From positions 1 through 5,365 of the forward strand of contig JAIXSW010000351.1 of assembly GCA_027484495.1 (NCBI GenBank): a stretch of DNA of 5,365 bases, read 5' to 3'. Shown here piece after piece: positions 1 to 5,246 of the stretch (positions are counted from its first letter, which is position 1; every line of letters begins with the position of its first letter). The stretch comes from Gammaproteobacteria bacterium. Its GTDB lineage: Bacteria; Pseudomonadota; Gammaproteobacteria; Enterobacterales; Alteromonadaceae. A program made the position numbers and the translations under genes. The notes under the pieces were generated by a model. It worked only from the letters and a program-made list of their open reading frames with translations. It did not search any database and was not told where the DNA came from.

Positions 1-1971
1 CGTCAGTTAGCCGGTATGCGTGGTCTGATGGCAAAACCAGATGGTTCAATCATCGAAACGCCAATCACTGCAAACTTCCGTGAAGGCTTAAGCGTTCTGC
101 AGTACTTCATCTCTACGCACGGTGCTCGTAAAGGTCTTGCTGATACCGCACTGAAGACAGCGAACTCGGGTTACCTGACGCGCCGTCTGGTTGACGTTGC
201 ACAAGATTTGGTCGTTACTGAGTCTGACTGCGGATCAGACCGCGGCATTATGATGAAACCACTGATTGAAGGTGGTGACGTTGTAGAAGGTCTGCGTGAG
301 CGCGTATTGGGTCGGGTTGTGATCGGCGACGTTGTTGTGCCGGCGACTGGTGAAGTGCTGGTAACAGACGGCACCATGCTGGATGAACAATTGTGTGACC
401 TGATCGAAAGCCACTCAATTGATGAAGTGTATGTCCGTTCTGTAATCACCTGTCAGACCAACTTTGGCGTTTGCGCGAAGTGTTACGGTCGTGATCTGGC
501 CCGTGGCCATATCATCAACGCCGGTGAAGCGGTTGGTGTTATTGCGGCGCAGTCTATCGGTGAACCTGGTACTCAGCTGACGATGCGTACATTCCACATC
601 GGTGGTGCGGCATCACGGGCTTCTGCTGAGAACAGTGTTCAGGTGAAAAACTCTGGTACGCTGAAGCTGCACAACGCCAAGTTTGTTCGCAATACTGACG
701 ACAAGATCGTTATCACGTCACGTTCAGCTGAAGTGACAGTGTTCGACGAGCAAGGCCGTGAGAAAGAGCGTTACAAACTGCCATACGGTTCTGTGTTAAC
801 GATTGACGACAACAGCACTGTGACTGCCGGTCAAATCGTCGCGAACTGGGATCCGCATTCACACCCAATCATTGTGGAACGTGGTGCCAAGGTTTCATTC
901 AGCGATGTTGACGACAGTAACACTGAAGTTCAGCAGGATGACCTGACTGGTTTAAGCCGGACTGTAGTAAAAGACCTGTCTAAGGTCAATGCGAAAGAGC
1001 CAAAACTCATTCTCGCTATGGACGACGGTGCGCTGCAGGAAATTCGTCTGCCAAGTTTCACGACTATCGAAATTACCGATGGTCAGAATGTGAAGCCAGG
1101 TACTGTGTTAGCGCGCATTCCACAAGAAGGCTCGAAAACACGTGACATCACCGGTGGTCTGCCGCGCGTTGCGGACTTGTTCGAAGCGCGTAAGCCAAAA
1201 GATCCAGCCATTCTGGCCGAGATCTCAGGTGTGATCAGCTTCGGTAAAGAAACCAAAGGCAAACGTCGTCTGATTATCACACCAGAGCAAGGTGACTCTC
1301 ATGAAGAGATGATCCCGAAATGGCGTCAGGTCAACGTGTTCGAAGGTGAACGTATCGAGAAGGGTGAGGTTATCTCTGAAGGTCCAGAGTCACCACACGA
1401 TATCCTGCGTTTACGTGGCGTCCACCATGTAGCCAGCTACATTGTGAACGAAGTACAGGACGTTTACCGTCTGCAGGGCGTTAAGATCAACGATAAGCAC
1501 ATTGAAACGATTATTCGTCAAATGCTGCGTAAGTGCGTGATCCTGCACCCGGGTGACAGTGAGTTCCTCGAAGGCGAACAGGTTGAAGTGTCTCGTGTGA
1601 ACATCGCGAACGTGGAACTGGAAGCTGCAGGTAAGATCCCTGCGAAGTACGAACGCAGCCTGCTGGGTATTACCAAAGCATCGCTGTCGACGGACTCTTT
1701 CATTTCCGCTGCATCGTTCCAGGAAACCACACGCGTTCTGACAGAAGCTGCAGTAGGCGGAAAAACCGACGAACTGCGTGGTCTGAAAGAAAACGTGATC
1801 GTGGGTCGTCTGATCCCAGCCGGTACCGGTTTCGCCTATCACCAGAACCGTACACGTCAACGTGCGCGGATTGCCAATGGTGAAGTGGCAGAACCTGCAA
1901 TGAGCGCTGAAGTGGCTGAACAAGCCCTGACAGACGCCCTGAACATGGACTTGTCCGGTAACGACGATTAA
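1..1971 (+). CDS. rpoC: DNA-directed RNA polymerase subunit beta-prime, C-terminal part (5' end outside window)
   Basis: This is the C-terminal 656 residues of the beta-prime subunit, which forms much of the RNA polymerase active-site cleft. It is open from base 1 in frame 1 and ends at TAA 1969-1971. The first codon corresponds to about E. coli residue 738, so the catalytic NADFDGD motif lies upstream of the window. The bridge helix is at codons 32-68 (Y35, F36, I37 match E. coli 772-774). The second zinc site is intact, with cysteines at codons 77, 151, 158 and 161 (E. coli C814, C888, C895, C898). The trigger loop is unchanged around MRTFH, with M195, R196 and H199 matching catalytic M932, R933 and H936. 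The SI3 insertion typical of gammaproteobacteria occupies about codons 206-379 and is about 14 residues shorter than in E. coli. The conserved C-terminal block runs through GRLIPAGTGFAYHQ, followed by a variable acidic tail. No internal stop or frameshift is seen. It should be the last gene of a rplKAJL-rpoBC operon, closed by the terminator downstream. Confidence 0.99.
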   Translation, partial: RQLAGMRGLMAKPDGSIIETPITANFREGLSVLQYFISTHGARKGLADTALKTANSGYLTRRLVDVAQDLVVTESDCGSDRGIMMKPLIEGGDVVEGLRERVLGRVVIGDVVVPATGEVLVTDGTMLDEQLCDLIESHSIDEVYVRSVITCQTNFGVCAKCYGRDLARGHIINAGEAVGVIAAQSIGEPGTQLTMRTFHIGGAASRASAENSVQVKNSGTLKLHNAKFVRNTDDKIVITSRSAEVTVFDEQGREKERYKLPYGSVLTIDDNSTVTAGQIVANWDPHSHPIIVERGAKVSFSDVDDSNTEVQQDDLTGLSRTVVKDLSKVNAKEPKLILAMDDGALQEIRLPSFTTIEITDGQNVKPGTVLARIPQEGSKTRDITGGLPRVADLFEARKPKDPAILAEISGVISFGKETKGKRRLIITPEQGDSHEEMIPKWRQVNVFEGERIEKGEVISEGPESPHDILRLRGVHHVASYIVNEVQDVYRLQGVKINDKHIETIIRQMLRKCVILHPGDSEFLEGEQVEVSRVNIANVELEAAGKIPAKYERSLLGITKASLSTDSFISAASFQETTRVLTEAAVGGKTDELRGLKENVIVGRLIPAGTGFAYHQNRTRQRARIANGEVAEPAMSAEVAEQALTDALNMDLSGNDD

Positions 1972-1990
1972 TCACGTCTGAAATAGCTGG

Positions 1991-2030
1991 AAAGCCCGCC
2001 GTATCTTAGATACGGCGGGCTTTTTCTTTC
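1991..2030 (+). terminator. Rho-independent terminator of the rpoBC transcript
   Basis: A perfect 15-bp inverted repeat (AAAGCCCGCCGTATC at 1991-2005 with GATACGGCGGGCTTT at 2009-2023) encloses a TTA loop. It is followed by the pyrimidine tract TTTTTCTTTC at 2021-2030, whose first three Ts also pair in the stem. It starts 20 nt after the rpoC stop, as expected for an intrinsic terminator. On the minus strand only a three-base A/T flank follows the stem, so strong bidirectional action is unlikely. The T-tract directly abuts the next promoter. Confidence 0.96.
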
Positions 2031-2066
2031 TTGACAGGTCAAAGGTTGACCAGTAGAATTCCGCGG
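2031..2066 (+). promoter_or_regulatory. Sigma-70 promoter of the str operon (rpsL-rpsG-fusA-tuf)
   Basis: The -35 box TTGACA (2031-2036) is a perfect consensus. The -10 box TAGAAT (2054-2059) matches 5 of 6, and the spacer is the optimal 17 nt. No extended -10 TG is present. A start at about 2066 is expected, giving a leader of about 64 nt before rpsL. The discriminator TCCGCG (2060-2065) is G+C-rich, a trait of promoters repressed by ppGpp/DksA in the stringent response, which is known for ribosomal operons. The T-rich end of the terminator falls at about -45 to -36, where a proximal UP element would lie. Box positions are seen directly; the start site and regulation are inferred. Confidence 0.88.
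2037..2051 (+). repeat. Perfect inverted repeat in the promoter spacer (operator-like)
   Basis: GGTCAA (2037-2042) and TTGACC (2046-2051) form a perfect 6-bp inverted repeat separated by AGG. It lies wholly between the -35 and -10 boxes. The -35 box adds a third TTGAC half-site (2031-2035), so half-sites alternate in orientation at 2031, 2038 and 2046. A dimeric DNA-binding protein could sit here and occlude RNA polymerase, but I know of no regulator assigned to this sequence, and chance is possible in so short an element. Confidence 0.5.
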
Positions 2067-2089
2067 CCCCCGATTTCGGGTGCGGAATT
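2057..2089 (+). repeat. Inverted repeat overlapping the -10 box, with a nested leader hairpin
   Basis: AATTCCGC (2057-2064) and GCGGAATT (2082-2089) are perfectly complementary. Inside them CCCG (2069-2072) and CGGG (2077-2080) form a second stem with an ATTT loop. The left outer arm lies in the -10 box and discriminator. RNA started at about 2066 would therefore carry only the inner hairpin at its 5' end, while read-through RNA from rpoC would carry the whole structure. From memory, the E. coli str leader also has a hairpin near its 5' end, so the inner stem may be the functional part, for instance protecting the 5' end of the mRNA. Confidence 0.6.
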
Positions 2090-2118
2090 ACACGTTTATT
2101 GGGTATATTTTTTAAACC

Positions 2119-2123
2119 AGGAG
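2119..2123 (+). promoter_or_regulatory. Ribosome binding site of rpsL
   Basis: AGGAG lies 6 nt before ATG 2130 and is preceded by an A/T-rich stretch (about 2103-2116). It decides the rpsL start: the open frame extends upstream to 2031, but that part is promoter and leader DNA. The surrounding AACCAGGAG and TATTTAATGGCAAC resemble the E. coli rpsL start region. Confidence 0.93.
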
Positions 2124-2129
2124 TATTTA

Positions 2130-2507
2130 ATGGCAACAATCAACCAGCTAGTGCGTAAGCCGCGCAGCCAGGTGGTCTCTAAGAGCACCGTTCCGGCGCT
2201 CGAGGCTTGCCCACAGAAGCGTGGTGTTTGTACCCGCGTATACACCACTACCCCTAAGAAGCCAAACTCAGCACTGCGTAAAGTATGCCGTGTCCGTTTA
2301 ACAAACGGTTTTGAAGTTTCTTCTTACATTGGTGGTGAAGGCCACAACTTACAGGAACACAGCGTTGTCCTGATCCGTGGCGGCCGGGTAAAAGACCTTC
2401 CAGGTGTGCGCTACCACACCGTACGCGGCACATTAGACTGTGCAGGCGTTAAAGATCGTAAGCAAGGCCGTTCTAAATACGGCGCTAAACGGCCGAAGAA
2501 TAAATAA
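2130..2507 (+). CDS. rpsL: 30S ribosomal protein S12
   Basis: S12 sits at the decoding centre of the 30S subunit, where it supports codon-anticodon checking and is the classic site of streptomycin resistance. The protein has 125 residues against 124 in E. coli. It begins MATINQLVRKPR and ends KRPKNK, one residue longer than the E. coli end. The core block CPQKRGVCTRVYTTTPKKPN is unchanged. Lysines K43 (AAG, 2256-2258) and K88 (AAA, 2391-2393) are wild type, so no common streptomycin-resistance substitution is present. D89, the residue methylthiolated by RimO in E. coli, is also kept. The N-terminal tail has SQVVS at 13-17 where E. coli has ARKVA, losing two basic residues. The ATG at 2130 is chosen from homology and the AGGAG site. 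It is the first gene of the str operon. Confidence 0.99.
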   Translation: MATINQLVRKPRSQVVSKSTVPALEACPQKRGVCTRVYTTTPKKPNSALRKVCRVRLTNGFEVSSYIGGEGHNLQEHSVVLIRGGRVKDLPGVRYHTVRGTLDCAGVKDRKQGRSKYGAKRPKNK

Positions 2508-2510
2508 CTT

Positions 2511-2585
2511 AACTCCGTTAAGTAAGGCCAAACTAAACAACTTTTTTCATTAAAAGTTTTGGAATCACCTGAAGCAATCGGAGTT
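2511..2585 (+). promoter_or_regulatory. rpsL-rpsG intercistronic region: probable S7 translational operator
   Basis: In E. coli, excess S7 binds the rpsL-rpsG spacer of its own mRNA and represses rpsG and the coupled fusA. This spacer keeps the same plan. AACTCCG (2511-2517) is fully complementary to CGGAGTT (2579-2585), which contains the rpsG Shine-Dalgarno sequence CGGAG. Inside it, AGG (2525-2527) can pair with CCT (2568-2570), and CCAAA (2528-2532) with TTTGG (2558-2562). An A/U-rich hairpin, AACTTTT (2539-2545) with AAAAGTT (2552-2558), fills the centre and overlaps the last pairing by one base. The blocks CTCCGTTAAGTAAGGCCAAA and TTTTGGA also match the E. coli spacer as I remember it. 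Pairings are seen; S7 binding is inferred from the family. Confidence 0.8.
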
Positions 2586-2589
2586 TCGA

Positions 2590-3060
2590 ATGCCAAGAAG
2601 ACGCGTCATAGGTCAACGTAAAATCCTTCCAGATCCTAAATTCGGAAGTGAACTGCTGGCCAAGTTCGTAAACGTCGTAATGATCGACGGTAAAAAATCA
2701 ATCGCTGAATCAATCGTATACGGCGCATTGGAAATTGCAGCAACCAAGTCTAAAAAAGCTGAACTGGATATCTTTGAAGTTGCACTGGATAACATCCGTC
2801 CAACAGTAGAAGTTAAATCACGCCGCGTGGGTGGTTCTACTTATCAGGTTCCATGTGAAGTTCGTCAGGTTCGCCGTAATGCGTTAGCAATGCGTTGGTT
2901 GACAGAAGCAGCCCGTAAACGTGGTGAGAAATCAATGGCCCAGCGTTTGGCTGGTGAAATGCTGGATGCTATTGAGAATAAAGGTTCTGCTGTTAAGAAG
3001 CGTGAAGACGTACACCGTATGGCTGAAGCGAATAAAGCTTTCGCTCACTTCCGCTGGTAA
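2590..3060 (+). CDS. rpsG: 30S ribosomal protein S7
   Basis: S7 is a primary binder of the 3' domain of 16S rRNA, nucleates assembly of the 30S head and lies near the mRNA exit channel and E site. The 156-residue product starts MPRRRVIGQR and carries the S7 signature at about 15-50 (DPKFGSELLAKFVN, then IDGKKS and AESIVYGAL). The RNA-contacting beta-hairpin region EVKSRRVGGSTYQVP is at about 74-88. It ends KAFAHFRW, so it has the short C-terminus and lacks the extension of E. coli K-12 S7. CGGAG at 2579-2583 lies 6 nt before the ATG. Translation is probably coupled to rpsL and self-repressed through the spacer upstream. Confidence 0.99.
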   Translation: MPRRRVIGQRKILPDPKFGSELLAKFVNVVMIDGKKSIAESIVYGALEIAATKSKKAELDIFEVALDNIRPTVEVKSRRVGGSTYQVPCEVRQVRRNALAMRWLTEAARKRGEKSMAQRLAGEMLDAIENKGSAVKKREDVHRMAEANKAFAHFRW

Positions 3061-3074
3061 TTTAGACCGTATAA

Positions 3075-3080
3075 AGAGGA
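3075..3080 (+). promoter_or_regulatory. Ribosome binding site of fusA (GTG start)
   Basis: AGAGGA lies 7 nt before GTG 3088. It supports the GTG as the true start, since no in-frame ATG is nearby and the protein begins with the conserved (M)ARTTPIERYRNIGI. Confidence 0.92.
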
Positions 3081-3087
3081 TTCGATT

Positions 3088-5193
3088 GTGGCACGTACTA
3101 CTCCTATTGAACGTTATCGGAATATCGGTATCGTTGCTCACGTTGACGCGGGTAAAACCACGACTTCAGAGCGCGTGCTGTTTTATACCGGCCGTTCACA
3201 TAAAATTGGTGAAGTACACGACGGCGCTGCAACCATGGACTGGATGGAACAGGAGCAGGAGCGTGGTATCACTATCACGTCTGCTGCTACTACTGCTTTC
3301 TGGTCTGGGATGCAACAGCAGTTCGAGCAACACCGAATTAACCTGATTGATACTCCAGGTCACGTTGACTTTACTATTGAAGTTGAACGTTCTATGCGAG
3401 TGCTTGATGGTGCTGTTGTTGTGCTTTGTGGTTCTTCAGGTGTGCAACCGCAAACTGAAACCGTATGGCGGCAAGCGAATAAGTATGAAGTCCCGCGGAT
3501 GATATTCGTCAACAAGCTGGACCGTACTGGCGCAAACTTCCTGCGTGTAGTGAAGCAAGCGCGCGATCGCCTGAACTCGACAATCGTTCCAATTCAGCTG
3601 CCTATTGGCGCTGAAGAAAATTTTAAAGGCGTTATCGACCTGATCAAGATGAAAACCATTAATTGGAATGAAGCTGATCAGGGTATGACGTTCACTTATG
3701 AGGATATCCCTGCTGATATGCTCGATGAAGCGAACGAGTGGCGCCAAAACATGATTGAAGCCGCAGCTGAATCTAATGAAGAGCTGATGGAACGCTACCT
3801 TGACGGCGGCGATTTCTCAGAAGATGAGATCCGTGCAGCATTGCGTGACCTGACCGTTCGTAACCAAGTCGTATTGGTGATGTGCGGTTCAGCCTTTAAA
3901 AATAAAGGCGTCCAGGCCATGCTCGACAACGTCATTTACTTTTTACCTTCGCCAACTGAAGTGAAAGCCATTAAAGGTATTCACGAAGATGATTCTGAAG
4001 GTGAGCGTCACTCAAGTGATGACGAGCCGTTCTCAGCATTAGCATTTAAAATTGCGACAGACCCGTTCGTGGGCACTCTGACATTCTTCCGCGTTTACTC
4101 AGGTGTTGTTGAAGCCGGCTCTGCTGTGTATAACTCAGTAAAGCAAAAAAGAGAGCGCATCGGCCGTATCGTGCAAATGCACGCTAACAGTCGGGAAGAA
4201 ATTAAAGAAGTGCGCGCAGGTGATATTGCAGCAGCTATCGGTTTAAAAGACACAACGACCGGTGACACTCTCTGCGACGAGAATGCAGTGATTATTCTCG
4301 AACGGATGGAGTTCCCGGAACCGGTTATTTCGGTGGCAGTGGAGCCAAAAACTAAAGCTGACCAGGAAAAAATGGGGATCGCGCTAAGTAAATTAGCAGC
4401 TGAAGATCCATCATTCCGTGTTCATACTGATGACGAGACGGGTCAAACCATTATCTCCGGCATGGGTGAATTACACCTGGAAATCATCGTTGATCGCATG
4501 AAGCGTGAGTTTAAGGTCGAAGCGAATGTGGGTAAACCTCAGGTTGCCTATCGTGAAACTATCCGTGGAACCACGGAAGTTGAAGGAAAGTTCGTACGTC
4601 AATCTGGCGGACGTGGCCAATTTGGTCACTGTTGGCTGAAGATTGAACCACTGGAAGAAGGCAAGGGCTATGAGTTTGTGAATGCAGTGGTCGGCGGCGT
4701 GATTCCTAAGGAATTTATTCCAGCCATCGACAAAGGTATTCAGGAACAAATGAAAAACGGCATCCTTGCCGGATATCCGGTCATTGATGTGAAGGTTTCT
4801 GTATTTGATGGTTCATACCACGATGTAGACTCAAACGAAATGGCGTTTAAGATCGCTGCTTCGATGGGCTTCAAAAAAGGTGCTCTGCAAGCCAAGCCAG
4901 TTCTGCTGGAGCCTGTGATGAAAGTTGAGGTGGTAACACCTGACGACTTCATGGGCGATATCGTTGGTGATTTAAATCGTCGCCGCGGTATTATCAATGG
5001 TATGGAAGACGCTCCTGGTGGTATCAAAATTGTTGACGCGCAAGTACCGTTATCAGAAATGTTTGGTTATGCGACCAGTATGCGCTCATTGACGCAAGGT
5101 CGCGCTTCATACTCAATGGAACCATTGAAGTACATGGAAGCGCCTAATAACGTGACTGAATCGATTATTGCTGCGCGCAGAACAGGCGAATAA
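3088..5193 (+). CDS. fusA: Translation elongation factor G
   Basis: EF-G is the GTPase that moves tRNAs and mRNA through the ribosome and, with RRF, splits ribosomes after termination. The product has 701 residues (E. coli 704). The G domain shows G1 AHVDAGKTT (17-25), G2 RGITI (59-63), G3 DTPGH (88-92, with catalytic H92), G4 NKLD (142-145) and G5 GSAFK (267-271), with the G' insertion between G4 and G5. Domain II follows at about 300-405 (SALAFKIATDPFVG at its start), then domain III. Domain IV has the tip loop GSYHDVDS with H578 (E. coli H583/584), which contacts the decoding site. Domain V follows, with PLSEMFGYAT near its end. This is canonical EF-G by context and motifs, not a specialised paralogue. 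It starts with GTG, 27 nt after rpsG, and is probably translationally coupled to it and so under S7 control. Confidence 0.99.
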   Translation: MARTTPIERYRNIGIVAHVDAGKTTTSERVLFYTGRSHKIGEVHDGAATMDWMEQEQERGITITSAATTAFWSGMQQQFEQHRINLIDTPGHVDFTIEVERSMRVLDGAVVVLCGSSGVQPQTETVWRQANKYEVPRMIFVNKLDRTGANFLRVVKQARDRLNSTIVPIQLPIGAEENFKGVIDLIKMKTINWNEADQGMTFTYEDIPADMLDEANEWRQNMIEAAAESNEELMERYLDGGDFSEDEIRAALRDLTVRNQVVLVMCGSAFKNKGVQAMLDNVIYFLPSPTEVKAIKGIHEDDSEGERHSSDDEPFSALAFKIATDPFVGTLTFFRVYSGVVEAGSAVYNSVKQKRERIGRIVQMHANSREEIKEVRAGDIAAAIGLKDTTTGDTLCDENAVIILERMEFPEPVISVAVEPKTKADQEKMGIALSKLAAEDPSFRVHTDDETGQTIISGMGELHLEIIVDRMKREFKVEANVGKPQVAYRETIRGTTEVEGKFVRQSGGRGQFGHCWLKIEPLEEGKGYEFVNAVVGGVIPKEFIPAIDKGIQEQMKNGILAGYPVIDVKVSVFDGSYHDVDSNEMAFKIAASMGFKKGALQAKPVLLEPVMKVEVVTPDDFMGDIVGDLNRRRGIINGMEDAPGGIKIVDAQVPLSEMFGYATSMRSLTQGRASYSMEPLKYMEAPNNVTESIIAARRTGE

Positions 5194-5204
5194 TTATTTA
5201 ATTC

Positions 5205-5224
5205 GGCTCAATGTGAATTGAGCC
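5205..5224 (+). repeat. Intercistronic hairpin between fusA and tuf
   Basis: GGCTCAAT (5205-5212) and ATTGAGCC (5217-5224) form a perfect 8-bp stem closed by GTGA, a GNRA-type tetraloop in RNA. It starts 11 nt after the fusA stop. No T-run follows (TACTTAAC), so it is not an intrinsic terminator. It may mark an RNA processing point or stabilise the fusA 3' end against exonucleases. EF-Tu is made in excess of EF-G in known bacteria, so a decoupling element here would make sense, but its role is unproven. Confidence 0.75.
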
Positions 5225-5233
5225 TACTTAACA

Positions 5234-5238
5234 GAAGG
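5234..5238 (+). promoter_or_regulatory. Ribosome binding site of tuf
   Basis: GAAGG lies 8 nt before ATG 5247 and 10 nt after the intercistronic hairpin, leaving the site outside that stem. Confidence 0.85.
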
Positions 5239-5246
5239 TAATTGAA

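Noticed and set aside
1411..1923. A 170-codon open frame on the minus strand inside rpoC
   Set aside because: It lies fully antisense to a strongly conserved part of rpoC, resembles no known family and has no separate support. Long antisense frames are common in genes with strong codon bias.
2080..2115. Leader peptide frame GTG...TAA of 11 codons in the rpsL leader
   Set aside because: It has no Shine-Dalgarno sequence, starts inside the leader hairpin and has no run of regulatory codons.
2031..2129. Possible N-terminal extension of S12, since the frame is open upstream to 2031
   Set aside because: This stretch is the promoter and leader. S12 of known length starts at ATG 2130, which has AGGAG at the right distance.
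2256..2393. Streptomycin-resistance substitutions in rpsL
   Set aside because: Codons 43 and 88 both encode lysine, the wild-type state.
2921..3346. A 141-codon plus-strand frame across the rpsG-fusA junction
   Set aside because: It overlaps two unmistakable conserved genes in another frame and its protein is low in plausibility (leucine- and serine-rich shadow).
5033..5117. Possible internal tuf promoters in the 3' part of fusA, as known in E. coli (TTGACG at 5033-5038 and 5089-5094)
   Set aside because: At proper spacing the candidate -10 boxes match only about 3 of 6 consensus bases (for example CTCAAT at 5112-5117), so they cannot be told from coding sequence. Start-site mapping would decide.
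3088..5193. fusA as a specialised second EF-G (EF-G2 type)
   Set aside because: Its place in the str operon, length, intact motifs and normal partners point to the main EF-G.
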